64,000 bases of DNA from Metopolophium dirhodum. Lineage: Eukaryota; Arthropoda; Insecta; Hemiptera; Aphididae. Position numbers and translations under genes: made by a program. Of the stretch, positions 31,826 through 46,663 are shown in pieces (position 1 is the stretch's first letter; each line of letters opens with the position of its first letter). The stretch spans positions 7,440,001-7,504,000 of the forward strand of contig NC_083560.1 of the NCBI RefSeq assembly GCF_019925205.1. The letters are read 5' to 3'. Below the pieces are notes generated by a model, which saw only the letters and a program-made list of their open reading frames with translations, did no database searches and was not told the origin of the DNA.

Positions 31826-34800
31826 GTTATTCTTGGTTTTTTAATATGTAATTTCATCCAAATTTGAACTTAAAATAACTATTAAAAAACTGTTTTTATG
31901 TATTTTTTAGATTTTTTGATAACAGAATTATTAACTTTGTTGTAAAGTATTAATCCTTAGTTATAAAAGTTGAACATTTTATACATTTTTAACTACTAAA
32001 TAATTTGTAAAATATACTCAATTTGTTAAGTTTCGTCAAAATACAAACATTGAATGCTTATAAAAAAAATTGTGCCCATATATTTTTAATCTTTTTCAAC
32101 TGCAAATTGTAACAATATATCAAGAGCCTTGTACTAAATTTATGTACGCTTTTTGGCCCAATAAATTAAACTTTATTTATATTCATAAAAAAAAAAACTA
32201 AAAAAATTTAAATTTAAAGTTGACCATAAACAGCTCAAAACGAGTCAACATTTTATGGTGTATATAAAATAAAAATAATATAAACATTCAGTAAAATTTA
32301 CAAGTATCTACAGTCATTTTTTAATTACAACAAAATAAGAAAATCGTTATATGAGAAATCGAGTGAATATCCAATAATGTAATAATATGAACTACAAACG
32401 CTCATAAAAATGTATTTTGATATGCTTTTAGACCTTTTTTTTTGATAAATGTAGACAAACTTATTAGAAATCGTGGATTACTTTTTCAAATCATAGATTT
32501 AAAAAGAAAATGTTTAAGAATTTTTAAGCCAAAATTATTTGCACATTTTCGTGAATTTTACGTACCTATTTTAACAATATATGAACTTTAAATGTTTATA
32601 AAAAAAGTTGTGACTATGGATTTTTAAAATTTTCATCGGTCTTTGAAAAAAATAAATCAGGAGCCTTCTATTATATTTTCAAGCTTTTTTACCCAAAAAT
32701 TAAAATTTTATTGATATTTATAGAATAAAAAACTAAAAAAATTGGAAACTGAAAATATCCGTAAACAGCTCAAAATAAGTCAAAATATTTTGAAAATGTT
32801 ATTGTGTATAGGAAAAGCTAATATAAACATCCAGTCAAAATTTCATGTATTTACGGTTATTTGTTTTAGAGTTATACCAAAAACCAAAATCGACTTTGTC
32901 AAAAAATTTTCTTTTATTTTTCAGGGCGCTTTTAAAAACCACTGAGAAATTTTTTCTTTTGACCCCCCAAAATACAAACTAGATTCACTTTTCTATGAGT
33001 AAGATACTGTTGAACAAAATCCAAGCACTTTTACTGTTCTAAAAGGTACTAACAAACACAAAAAAAACACACACATCATTGTAAAATCAATACATTCATC
33101 ACTCCGCTCAGAATCTAAAAATAGTCCATAAATTATGAGACTATTTGACATTATTTTGTTATTCAAAAATTGCAAACAATTTATTTGTACCTACTAGAAA
33201 TGTATTATAATAATATCGTAATTACTGAGTTACTCTGTATAATGTGAAATTGGCTGAAATGTATTCACTAATACTGAATTCAACAACATTTAGCTATAAA
33301 AGTTGAACATTTTATAAATTTTTAACTACTAAATAATTTGTAAATACTCAATTTGTTAAGTTTCATCAAAATTCAAACATTGAATGCTTATAAAAAAAAA
33401 TTATACTTTTAATTTTTAATTTTATCTAATCATTGATCAAACAAAATATTATTACACTATTTCTGAATTAAACGTGAATATATTTATTTTTTACATAGCA
33501 GTTATTGTATTGATAATAACATTCTAATACTATAAAATCACAATATTATAATTTACAATAATATAATATTCATACGAATGTGTTTTGTTATTTATTATTA
33601 CGTTTCTCGTGTGATGTTGATTACTATTTTATAGAAATGGTTTCAATTAAACAAAGTGTGAAATAATTCATTTTCATGAAAAATACGATTCTCTAAGTGG
33701 ACACAACACATACAATTAATAGTTATTTATTAATACATATTTATGATTCATAAATTTTCTTACATCTGCTCAGAATCGTTTTTTATCGAATGCAATCATT
33801 GCATTCAAATTGAGTAGGTACTGTTATAATATACTATTCTGTCCGAGGATCGAAAGGACAATGACAAATTTACCTTGATCATTTTTTTTATCAAGAAAAT
33901 TAGGTACCCGACATAAAAATAATAATTATTCAATAAAGTATCTATAGTAAAAACCTCAATAACCACAATTTATTTATAAAATGCACACAATATATTATTA
34001 TGTAGCCAATAATATAAATTATACGAAATTAATTTTAAAACTATTAACAATTTTGAATTTTGAAATAATTTGAAATAATTTTAAATAATTCAAATAATTT
34101 TGAACCTCCTCAATGCACCAACAATACTCACTTTCCAATCGAATAAGATACTTGGTTAAACAAGATTCGTGGTTATAACTAAACATAATAGTATTATATA
34201 AATGCGTGAGTTCATCAGTCGATGTATTCAGTCACTTAATCGCAAATACCCTACACACAAATAAAATTCTTAAAATATAACACAAAACTAAAATCGTTCT
34301 TCGTTTAAATATTTAATTTCGTCCAAATACGACCATAAAATAACTATAAAAAGGAAACTATCTGTTATATTTTTGGTTACATAATAATCTACGTATGTGG
34401 AACCCAATTTTAAATTTCAAATAAAGCCTTAGCCATAAAAGTTAAACATTTTATATATTTTTAACTACACATTTTTAAATTTTCAATTTTATAAATGCTG
34501 ACAAAAATCTAACTTACAGATACTGGACAAGATACTGAAGTTAAAATCGAAGCATCATATCGAATACTTATCGTGTACAAAGACACAAAAATAAAAAATA
34601 ATAAAATTGGTTAGAGGATGTCGCTCTGCTATACGGTAGGTTACAAGTGGGTCACTGTATAATGGACAGTGTTAGATTTGAATTCAGTTATAATATAATA
34701 TCATTGTATAAGAAAAACGAATCTGAGGGAAAACTGTCGGTCAGCCTATATGATATTACCAAGTATAATTGATGATATTATTGTGAATAAAGTAATTTAT

Positions 34801-36416
34801 ATATAACATATTTACGTGGAACCTTGTTTTAGAACTTAAGAGATTAATTGCATGTAAAAAAAATTGTGCCAATAACAAAAATTTATAAATTAAAATAAAA
34901 ATATTATTTTCGTAAATATTCCCGTTTTACTTATTTTTTTTTGATTTTCCCGGTGCTTATGAAAACTACTGCGAAAATTTAACTTTTGACCCCCAAACCA
35001 AATTTAAGAGTACCAACTAGATTCATTTCCCTATCAGAAAAGATGGCGCTGAAGAAAATCTAAACATTTTTACTATCCTAAAAGGTGACTTTATTGCAAG
35101 GCTCCTGATATATTGTTACAATAGCAGTTGAAAAATATTTAAAATACGTAGGCACAATTTTTTTTTATAAGCATTCAATGTACGAATTTCGACAACATTT
35201 ATCAAATTAAAAATTTTATAATTATTTTGTAGTTAAAAATGTATAAAATGTTCAACTTTTATAGTTAAGGATTGAAAATTTAAAACAAGATTCCACGTAA
35301 ATGGGTTGTATATTAATTACTTTATTCACCTTAATATCATCAAATGTTATGATATACATAGGCTGACTAACCGTTTTCGCTCAAAAATGTTTTTCTTATA
35401 CGATTATATTATATCATTGATTTCTTTCATTCTTTTTAATTTTTAATTTGATATATTTTCTAAAAAATTGAACTTAAATTGCTTACAATAAATGTGTGCC
35501 CCTGTATTTTGTAACAATATAGAAGGAGACTTCGGGACGTCCCTGCGGTACTCGGTGATGCCTGAGAACGATTTATGTTTTTGATTATGACCTATGTCAC
35601 CACTTACGCCTAATATTACACTAGATAGGCAACCATTTATGCACTCACCTGATGCTTGACTGGCAAACTATTCTACGCATGACGACAACAGCGAGGATGG
35701 GAAAGATCAATCAAAGGAATGATGATGGTGCAGGCTAGTTATGGGGAGGGAGTCTTTGTTAGAAAGTTTTATAATACGTAAAGAAATAAAAAATCAAAAC
35801 TCTCTATACGCGTGGCAGTAAAATACTGTTGTGCGTATGCATATAAACTTAAAAACATTGACTTATAAATAAACATACAAACATAAAATAATGATTTACG
35901 CAAATGTTTTTGTACCATTGTTTTAATTAACTCATTGAAATACATGTATAAAAAAAATTATAATTGCATATCTAGAGAATTATAAGGAATCACTATTCCA
36001 AATGTCAAGTCGCTATATATATCTACTATAATAGCTTAGGCTAGGTTGAATCAGTCAGGACTGCTTGTTTTATATTATTCATATTATATTTCATTTTAAT
36101 ACATTTTTTAATCCAATAATTGTTAAAAAAAAATATTATTTTACATTCCATTTTCATACGTTTTATAATCCAATATTTTTTTCGAATTTATATCACATAA
36201 TAGTGGCGTAATTATGAATTTGTATAAGGGAGAGGATAGAAATTTTTTGAAACACATAATTCTAAATACTAAATAAATAAAATAAATATAATAAATACAA
36301 AATAGGTTGGGTTAGGTAGTACATTTTTAAGACAGAATAAAAATAAAAATAATGATATATTTTAAGTAATATATTAAAAGTTTAAAATGTTTGCAATCTC
36401 ATTTCTTTTTACAATT

Positions 36417-39400
36417 TGTTGGGCTGTTCGGGCTGTTCGGCAATAGTCTGAGACAATTTCATAACATGTGGTTCATAGGTGTAGAGTACTAGAGTACTCT
36501 TGCCACAAATATTTTTTATGTGATTCAACCCTGAAAAATACATTTTTATTTGTTGTGCTGTCTGAGAAAACTTAGGTAGGTATACGAGTTAGATTTTTTT
36601 GTTAAACAACATTGAATGACAGATAGTACTTAAATACACATATTCAGATAAATTTCAAATTTTTAACATTTTTGATACGACCATGCGCAATACATCTAAT
36701 TTTTTTTTTAAATGGTAAGATCAATTTTTTTACATATTTGGATAGAGTATTTTTTCCTAAACAATTTATGAATCGGAAAAAGTTTTTTTCTAATTACAAA
36801 ATTTAATTTTTACGAGTAATTTTTTCAACAAAATCTAAATTAAATGCAACTTAAGTTAACAATTGTTGTTACTTATTATTGTATCCAATATTGTTATATA
36901 TCTGTTTGGGCACCGATATAATAGTAAAAAGGTAGGCAAGCGGGTGTCGCTCTGCTGTACAGTACGTTACAAGTGGGTCACTATAATGGATGGTATTGAA
37001 TTTGAATTCAATGATATGATATTATTGTATAAGAAAAACGATTCTGAGCGAAGACTGTCAGTCAGCCTATGATAGTACTAGGCACGAACTATCGTGTAGT
37101 AGTTCGTGTTACTAAGTATATTTGATAATATTATTGTGAATAAAGTAATTTATATATTTATCTATTTACGTAGATCCTTGTTTTAAATTTTCAATCCTTA
37201 TAGCTATAAAAGTTGTGCATTTTATACATTTTTAACTACAAAATAATTATTAAATTTGAAATTTGAAAATTTTCTCAAAATTCGAACTTTAAATCCTTAT
37301 TAAAAATAGTTGTAGCAATGTTTTTTAAATATTTTTCAACTGCTATTGTAAAAATATATCAGGAGCTGCCCAAATCGAGTCAACATATTTTCAAAATGTT
37401 ATGGTGTATAGAAAATGCTAATACAAATTTTACAAAACATTCAGTAAAATTGTCATGTATGTACAGTTATTCGTTTTTGAATAACAATGAAATAACAAAA
37501 CTGCTACATGAGCAATCGAGTGATTATCCAATATTGTAATAATATGAATTTCAAAGGCTCGTAAAAATTTAATTTGAATTGTTGTAGACAATTTTTTGGT
37601 TAATAAAGATACATAAACTTATGAAAAATTTCAAATCTTAGATTTAAAAAGAAAAATTTTTATGAATTCTTAATTTAAAATAACTTTTTAATTTTCGTTA
37701 ATATTCTGTATTTTGTCAAGATTTGATCTTTAAATGCTTATAAATAAAGACTGTGACTAAGGGATTTTAACATTTTTCAAATGTCATTGTAACGATATAG
37801 TAGGAGCCATTCATTAAATGTTCAAGCTCATTTACCCAACAAATAAAGTTTTATTGACATTCATAGAAAAAAAGACTAATAAAATTGGAAATTAGAAAAT
37901 GATCCTAAACAGTTCAAAACAAATCAATATATTTTGAAAATGTTATCGTGTATAGAAAATTCAAATATAAACGACCAGTAAAAATGTCATAAATATACGT
38001 TAATTTGCTTTACAGTTACAACAAAAACCAAAATCGATTTTGTGAAAAACCTATTTTGCGTAAAAATTCCCGATTTCCCTTAATTTTTATGTTGTTTTTC
38101 CTGTCGCTTTTGAAAACTATTGAGAAATTTGAATTTTGATCTCCTCAATGCACCAACAATATTCACTTTCCCATCGAACAAATACTGAAGTTAAAATCGA
38201 AACATTATTTTTAGTTTGTTAAGTCTGGCCTATACAAAGTTCTTAGAAAGTTATATTCAACAATGGCTATTTCGGTAAGTGGTAACTCCTTCTTTGTATT
38301 ATACAAAATAATGATAATTCAGTGATAATAATTCCATTCAATTCATAAGAATATGCAATTTGTCATCAATGTTTTCTTATGACGTTATAACATGAAATCA
38401 TCGTCCGTAAACCGACGAATAATATAAAATATTCTGTATTTAAATAATTATATTATATTTTCTATTTGTTTAAAATAAATTTACGAAAACATTATTATGT
38501 TTTATAAATATATATATATATAGGTCAACTACAAACAGTTTCTCGTTACCAAATTGTAACGCTGTTTAAAAGAAAACTTTATGCGTGCTCAGCGCGCCAC
38601 TTCCTACCGAAAAATATAGGTATTATTTCTATCTATCAATATAAATTTCGAAAAATAAAGTGAATATAAAATATAAATCCATATTCACTTACATGTTACA
38701 TATAGTTAAATACATTATATTTTGAAATAGAATAAAGTTAGAATTATGTAACCTAGGTGAAACGTGGTATGAAAATTAGGATTTGTTTAAGGGGGGATTG
38801 GGGGGCAATGCCTCCCACGGGTCTGCGTTATATTTTGATGTAATTAATTAAAAATATTAATATTATACCAATGATTAATATTTTAATACAATTTGTTGCA
38901 GTACCAAATGTGTAGCATTATAATATTCAAATACAATAAATAATTTTCTAACACTTTGAATTATTATAATACAGTGTTGGCAATTTATCTTAATACATTT
39001 CCAATTAGTATACAACTAATAAATATATTAAATTTAAATATATTTATTCATAAATCATAATACTCTGTAAACATTATACATGCCATGATACATCTTAATG
39101 ATACCAAAAAACTAAATAATACATTTTATATACACATATAAAAATATTAAATACATTTAAGATATATACTATCAAAAAACTACTGTTGTTGTGCTTATAA
39201 TTTTTTAACAAATTAAATTAATGTTTTTTTTTTACAGATATTTAAAATATTTAAACAATTAGTAGTTTGTAAGCATTTGAACCTTTTGATGGCCTTAATA
39301 TGGTTTAACAGTACAAAATGTTTATTTCTTCATATTGTTAATGTTTTGTAATTCTAAATCTTTGAAAAAGTCTTCAATACTTGGTGTATATTGTGATACA

Positions 39401-42400
39401 AAACACTCACAAGATTCTGTATTGTAGGTACTGTACTTTTAATTAAACTGATGTATCAATCCACTGTTAATTGTATGAAATGTAATAAATATTATAATTA
39501 TTAAAATCAATAAATTTTTAATAGTTGATTGTTTGATTACAATTAATTCTAATCCGGTCAAATTTATTTGAAATAGCTCCACAGTTAAGCAAAACCAATT
39601 TGAGAGGTTAAAATCTGGACTAAAATCCACAGAGTATAACATCAGCAGAAATAATTCAGGACAAATTATTTGTTATACTTGCATATTCTCCATCAATGAC
39701 ATAATGTTGCCATTTACTGTATCTAAATAAATAACATAAATATAAAATAATTTAATATATCAATAATTGTTAAATAAGAAACAAGAGTTATGATACTTCT
39801 AAAACTTACCTACAAATGTTTACACATGTTTATTGTTAAGTGAAAGTATTGAAAAATAATCCAGGATTTGATTTATCTTGTAAATTATGACGTGTACCTA
39901 TGTCATTACACATTTACATACAAACGAGCAACACAACACATAATAAGGCAAATTAAATAAAAATATAATCATGAATAAATCTATAGATGTAACTGTAAGC
40001 TTGGTAAATTTGCAGGTAAATATTTTTTTTTACTAATAAAATTAGCATGGGAGTATGTGACACCTAAAATTAAACATCATAACGAGACGAATATTTACAA
40101 GTCATTACCACAGATATAATATTATAATACTTACATAATATTATAGTTGATGCAAATTATTTTGAGTTGAGAATTCAAAAAAATGTTTCTTTTTAAATCT
40201 AAGATTTGAAATTGTTATAAAAGATTATCCATAAGTTTGTTTATCTTTATCAACCAAAATAATTTCTACAAGCAATTCAAATTAAATTTTTATGAGCGTT
40301 TAAAATTCATACTTTTACAATATTGGATATTGTCGATGTTGATATACTCGATTTCTCATGTAGTGGTTTTGTTATTTTATTGTTATTCAAAAACGAATAA
40401 CTGTAGATACATGGAAATTTTACTGAATGTGTGTATTTTAATTGGCCTATACACCATAAAATGTTGAAAATAATTTGAATCTTTTTGAGTTGTTTACGGA
40501 CATAGTTTTAAATTTTTTTAGTTTTTTTTTCTATAAATATCAATAAAATTGTATTTGTTGGGTAAAAAAGCGTGAAAATTTAATACAAGGCTCCTGATAT
40601 ATCGTTCCAATGGCAGTTGAAAAAAATTAAAAATAAATAGGCACAATTTTTTTTTATAAGCATTTAAAGTTCAAATTTTGACAAAATTTATCAAATTTAA
40701 AATTTAATAATTATTTTGTAGTTGAAAATTTATAAAATGTTCAACTTTTATAGCGAAGGATTGAAAGTTTAAGACATGGTTCCACGTAAATAGGTTATAT
40801 ATACATTACTTTATTTACAATAATATCATCAAATATATTTAGTAATATCATAGGCTGACTGACCATTTTAGTTGGTTATTTTTTTGGTGTATAGCAAATA
40901 AAACTAAAAATGTTCATATATCTACAGTTTTTATTTGTTTTAGAATAACAATAAAATAACAAAATCTGTTCGAACATGGACGTGTTTTCGTGCCACCGTA
41001 TAGCTTCGACACATTCTCTCCTAGCGGTGCAGCGGACGGCCGAAGCTCGCGAGCTGGGTTACTCCCTCTTCCGCTATAATACTTGTCTTTGCCCGGCGGT
41101 TGAGCTCTGCGCACCGTTCCGCCGGCTCGCCGCTTTGGGCCGTGGTTGTACCCGCGTTACATAGGGTGCCGTCAGTTAAATTATATATGCAAATTATAAT
41201 TTCTACACCTGTTCGTGGGCCAATTATTATTATTGTTTGTATTAATATGTAGATTTGTCCGTACGTAAGGATTCAGATCTGGGCGCCCACCATTAAAAAA
41301 CGAATTATTATATTATAATATATAAGTCTTTGTAAGAAATACAAGTGTTTCCGTCTTCCAAATTGTAGTACCACCATTTTATGGTAACCCTTCCCGCTCC
41401 TGCCCCCCCAACACAATCGCGAGTCTTTGCCGACAACCGCCATACTAGTATGTCCGGCAGTGGCGCAAACAAAATCGCTACATGAAAAATCGAGTGAATT
41501 TTGTGTATTTTGTCAATAATTGAACTTTAAATGCTTATAAAATAAAACTGTGACTGAGGACTTTTAATATTTTTTAAATGTCATTGTAACATTATAGAAG
41601 GAAAAGTATTAAATTTTCAAGCTCTTTCTCAACAAATAAAGTTTTATTGACATTCATAGAAAAAAGACTAAGACGATTGGAAACTGAAAATGTTTCTTAA
41701 CAATTCAAAACAAATCAAAATGTGAATAGAAAATTTTAATATAAACAACCCGTGAAAATGTCATGTATATACGTTATATTTATATATGGTTCATTTGTTG
41801 TAGAGTTACACCAAACAAAAACAGATTTTGCGTAAAAATTCCAGTTTTTCCTTAATATTGTTGTGTTATTTTTCCCTCTTTTGAAAACTATTGAGAATTT
41901 TAAAATCACTCTACTTAGAATCTAAAAATAATTTGCATATTTTAGTTAATTTAGAAAATCGTCAAAATTCTGACTTCAATCACTTCATATCAAAAATTTC
42001 TCTTGTATAGAAAGCTCAAATTAAGTCAAAGCAATATATAGTCTTAAAATTAATTCTATATAATAAGTAAATAATATATAGGTATAAAATAGTAGGTATA
42101 TTTTGTAACTGAATTAGGCTAAACTCTGTCGAACACTCGAACTGTAAATTTCAGTGTTAAAAATGACAAAGTATCGTTTTTTTTTATGCTTGAGAACCAG
42201 ATTTATTATACTTGGTGTGTTCTTTTCTGAAAGCATCGCGTAAACTCTTCCATTTCTTTTGTAGTTCTTTAAGCCGGTTGTCGGTGCCTGTCATTTATTA
42301 AGGAGTAAAATTTAGGCAATCCAATTTACATGTTGTATCCATCTCGCATGGAACGTGAATGTGTGTGAGATGTAAATCGATATTAGTGTGAGTGAGCTAT

Positions 42401-45253
42401 AATTACACGCGCAGATAAAAATATTTACTTACACGCATACACAAGTCGTCAGTGATTGACTTCGATTGAACAAAAATGCTTTTACAGAAAAAAACTCTCA
42501 AGCCTCGTTGCTATGTCGGATTTTGGTAATTTTTTTTTATCTGAGAGATGATAATTTTTAACAGGTCGGATCAAAGCTCGAATTTTTATTTTATTTTACA
42601 TTGTAGTAGAAAAATACGTTTAAAAAAGAACAAATATTGTGCATTATTCAAATGCATATTCCAGATTCTAAAATTATAATTTTCAAAACGGGCTTTGATC
42701 CAACCTACAAAATGTTCTCTACTTTTAAATAAAAAAAATTGATTAATTTTAATTTTGATTAATTTATTGGGCATTAGTACTACAGTAGGATAAGTTAATT
42801 TTTGTTGAAAAAATTGTATTTGAATATTTCATTGTGTGTTTAAAATATTGGTAATAAATAATAATATATTTTAAAAGTTTCAAGTACTCAACAATCATAT
42901 TTGTGGCTTGAAGGATCCAAAGTTAACTTAATAACCAAATAAAATCTATTTTCAAAATTATTATCACTGTGAAACTCAGGTCAGTATAAGGACTATGTTA
43001 CAACATTTGTCAGTGAGATAATTTAGATTTTAGGCGTTTTACACAGAGGCTATATTATGCATTTTTTGGTTTACTGAACCACAAAAAAAAAGTCTAGGGT
43101 GGGTGTCATTTTCAAAGGTAGGTACTTGGTCTTGGTAATCACTAATCAGTGTCCGGTATAGCCGTATAGGTAATATAAACATGGTTAGTTTGATCGCCAA
43201 TTGGCAATTCGTCATTAGCAATAAATAGATACAATCACATACATTAACAATAAACTTATGAAGTTATAAACAGCTTTATGACAAAAAAGGTTTGTAAGTA
43301 GATGTCGCTCTGTTGAACAGTAGGTTACAAGTAATACATATTTTTGATTCATAAATTTTCTTACATCTGCTCAGAATCGTTTTTTATCGAATGCAATCAT
43401 TGCATTCAAATTGAGTAGGTACTGTTATAATATACTATTCTGTCCGAGGATCGAAAGGACAATGACAAATTTACCTTAATCATTTTTTTTATAAAGAAAA
43501 TTAGTTACCCGACATAAAAATAATAATTATTCAATAAAGTATCTATAGTAAAAACCTCAATAACCACAATTTATTTATAAAATGCACACAATATATTATT
43601 ATGTAGCCAATAATATAAATTATACGAAATTAATTTTAAAACTATTGATAATTTTGAATTTTGAAATAATTTGAAATAATTTTAAATAATTCAAATAATT
43701 TTGAACCTCCTCAATGCACCAACAATACTCACTTTCCAATCGAACAAGAAACTTGGTTAAACTAGATTCGTGGTTCTAAACATTTTTACTATCCTAAAAG
43801 GTGACTTTATTGCAAGGCTCCTGATATATTGTTACAATAGCAGTTGAAAAATATTAAAAATATAAAGTCACAATTTTTTTTTATAAGCATTCAAAGTACG
43901 AATTTTGACAAGATTTATCAAATTTAAAATTTTATAATTATTTTGTATTTAAAAATGTATAAAATGTTCAACTTTTATAGTTAAGGATTGAAAATTTAAA
44001 ACAAGATTCCACAAAAATGGGTTGTATATTATAAATTACTTTATTCACCTTAATATCATCAAATGTTATGATATACATAGGCTAAAAATTGTTTTTCTTA
44101 TACGATAATATTATATCATTGAATTCAAATTTAACAACATCTATTACTGTGACGCACTTGTAACATACTGTAAAGCAGAGCGACATCCACTTACCCACCT
44201 TTTTAGTTTTTAATTTGATATATTTTCTAAAAAATTGAACTTAAATTGCTTACAATAAATGTGTGCCCATGTATTTTGTAACAATATGGATATGGAAGGA
44301 GACTTCGGGACGTCCCTGCGGTACTCGCTGATGCCTGAGAACGATTTATGTTTTATTTTGACCTATGTTACCACTTACGCCTAATATTACACTAGACAGG
44401 CAACCATATATGCCCTCACCTGATGCTTGACTAGTAAACTATTCTACGCATGACAACGACAACAGCGAGGATGGGAAAGACCAATCAAAGTAATGATGAT
44501 GGTGCAGGCTAGTTATGGGGAGGGAATCTCTGTTAGAGAGTTTTATAATACGTAAAGAAATAAAAAATCAAAACTCTATATAAGCGTGGCAGTAAAATAC
44601 TGTTGTGCGTATGCGTATAAACTTAAAAACATAGACTTATAAATAAACATACAAACATAAAATAATGATTTTCGCAAATGTTTTTGTACCATTGTTTTAA
44701 TTAACTCATTGAAATACATGTATAAAAAAAAATTGTAATTGCAAATCTAGAGAATTATAAGGAACCACTATTCCAAATTTCAAGTCGCTATATATATCTA
44801 CTATAATATAGCTTAGGCTAGGTTGAATCAGTCAGGACTGCTTGTTTTATATTATTCATATATTTCATTTTAATACATTTTTTAATCCAATAATTGTTAA
44901 AAAAAAATATTATTTTACATTCCATTTTCATACATTTTATAATTCAATAATTTATACAATAGATTTATATCACATAATAGTGGCGTAATTATGAATTTGT
45001 ATAAGGGAGGGTATAGACATTTTTTGAAACACATAATACTAAATACTAAATAAATAAAATAAATATAAAAAATTCAAAATTTTCAAGTACAGTGGTGTGT
45101 GGTAGTTTCAACATAGGTAGGTTGGGTTAGGTTAGGGTTAGGGTATGTAAATGTACTACACATTTTTAAGACAGAATAATAATAAAAATAATGATATATT
45201 TTAAGTAATAAATTAAAAGTTTAAAATGTTTTAATCTCATTTCTTGTTACAAT
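36417..45253 (+). repeat. Composite host tandem array, unit 3
   Basis: R1 (36417-37165), repeat-derived linker (37165-38210), U (38214-40150), V (40153-40880), GC-rich module (40985-41175), Z (41190-41640), D (41650-43330), a shortened X (43330-43770) and Y (43770-45240). W and T are missing. At 42313-42900 there is a 590-bp private sequence inside D. Near the end, 45115-45143 has a few TTAGG units (gggttaggttagggttaggg). No credible gene. Confidence 0.75.
42313..42900. other. Private insertion in D module of unit 3, with inverted repeat
   Basis: The two other D copies run directly from aaggagtaaaatt to attgtggcttgaagg with a short A/T stretch between; here about 590 bp replaces it. It contains ggtcggatcaaagctcg (42563-42579) and, 110 bp on, cgggctttgatccaacc (42688-42704), a hairpin with two mismatches. 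No coding frame of note. It may be a small foldback element. Confidence 0.5.
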
Positions 45254-45445
45254 TTGTTGGGCAGTTCGGGCTGTTCGGCAATAGTCTGAGACAATTTTAT
45301 AACATGTGGTTCATAGGTGTAGAGTACTAGAGTACTCTTGCCACAAATATTTTTTATGTGATTCAACCATGAAAATACATTTTTATTTGTTGTGCTGTCT
45401 GAGAAAACTTAGGTATACGAGTGAAATTTTTTTGTTAAACAACGG
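45254..45445 (+). repeat. Truncated R1 block closing the array
   Basis: Fourth copy of R1. It stops at ttgttaaacaac, where sequence similarity with the other copies ends. It marks the right border of the tandem array. Confidence 0.75.
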
Positions 45446-46092
45446 TTGTTGTCTAGTACCTACCTAGGTATATTTTTGTCTTACGGACGAGAGGACGAGA
45501 CAGTGTTATCGCAAGTGTGAGTACCATGTAGGTATAAGTTTCTATAAACATATACCACACGCATTTTTATATATATATAAATGTAAAAGCGAGCCACAAT
45601 AAATTTAATTTAATTCTGTCAGTTCCCTACCATCCTATTACCATAGTATCATAGTAGTATCATAGTACCATCCTACAGCTAATGGGCTCAGTTGCCGGGC
45701 TTAAGACCAATAAAATTTAAAAATAAAACAATTCTACACGGATGAAATTTATATTATTACCTATATTTTTAATTATATTTAATTTTCATATATTTTAATA
45801 TAATTACGCGGAAGGCTCCTGATAAGGCTCATTGATAAGCAAAACAAAACGTTATTTATTCAAGTGGTACATGACAATGTTCAAACTGTGTAGGTGGTAG
45901 CTAAGCGAATATTAAAAGTATGAGAACCACTGGTATATTATATAGTATAATATAATATGTTAGTTTTTACACCAGTCGATCAGTAACATAACATTCTCAC
46001 ACCGACCGTTAATCTATGGAATACAATTATAGTATCTATATTATTTGTAAAAATTATTGAATTATAAAATATATGAAAATAAAATGTATTAT
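45446..46092. other. AT-rich spacer, no gene seen
   Basis: Low-complexity host DNA including a short tandem of 'catagta' (45640-45670). No frame, RNA gene or mobile element could be supported. Its last 12 bases (46081-46092) form the left target-site duplication of the LINE that follows. Confidence 0.5.
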
Positions 46093-46651
46093 TCAATGGC
46101 GGATGAAGCGGCCACCTCTGAATATACCCCCTCCATAACCAAAAGCACCACCAAAGATCTAATAAACGAAGTCCAAAAACGTATACTCTCATCATGGCAA
46201 AACCTCTGGGACGACACTCCAACCAGTAACAAACTAAGGAACATCAAAAAGACAGTTACAAAATGGCCTTATCTTGAAAATTCTCCTAGGAGAGAACAAA
46301 TAACTATCAACAGAGCTAGAATAGGCCACTCCAATATCACCCACTCCTACTTAATCACCAAGGAACCTAAACCAATGTGTGACATCCCCCTTACAATTGA
46401 ACACATAATCATCAAAATATGCCCCAAATACACATCTGCACGTCACCTTCTCAACAATTCTACTACACTCGAAGAAGACCTCAATCTAACCAACAGCACT
46501 AATATTGTCTTTTTTTTTAAATTAATTGGTTTAGTCAATGAAGTTTCTTCTTCTCGCTCTATTTTTGTATAATTACTTTTAGTTTGTAAATAACACTAGG
46601 CTAATAATGTATATGTAATTGAAGCCTTAACCAATAATAATAATAAAAAAA
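46093..46651 (+). mobile_element. 5'-truncated non-LTR retrotransposon (Jockey/R1-like LINE)
   Basis: The fragment is flanked by the same 12 bases, aaaatgtattat, at 46081-46092 and 46652-46663, the target-site duplication of an insertion. It ends in an (AAT)n plus poly-A tail (46632-46651), as expected for target-primed reverse transcription. Only the last part of the ORF2 gene is present, so it was dead on arrival. Confidence 0.85.
46096..46572 (+). pseudogene. LINE ORF2 C-terminal fragment
   Basis: About 158 codons in frame, the region that follows the RNase H domain in Jockey-type LINEs. Seen: W-x(2)-LWDDTPTSNKLR, RREQITINRARIGHSNITHSYLI, and a degenerate zinc knuckle P-MCDIPLTIEHIIIKICPKY in which the second Cys is missing. 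It ends with an IVFFFKLIGLVNEV-type tail typical of these elements. There is no start codon of its own; the upstream ATGs lie in or near the target-site duplication. It has no function by itself. Confidence 0.85.
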
Positions 46652-46663
46652 AAAATGTATTAT

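Larger units (their letters stand above)
22655..36416 (+). repeat. Composite host tandem array, unit 2
   Basis: The most complete unit: R1 (22655-23340), AT-rich linker, U (23905-25625, lacking 1.2 kb present in unit 1), V (25640-26760), GC-rich module (26870-27180), W (27180-27360), a MITE-like insert, Z (27640-28500), D duplicated (28502-31825), linker, X (32867-34620), T single, Y (34800-36410). Short frames within it are not credible genes. R1 contains a hairpin (acgaacta / tagttcgt near 23272-23297) also found at 37080-37106. Confidence 0.75.

Noticed and set aside
45115..45143. Telomere repeat
   Set aside because: Only about three TTAGG units, interrupted; more likely chance or a small interstitial remnant.
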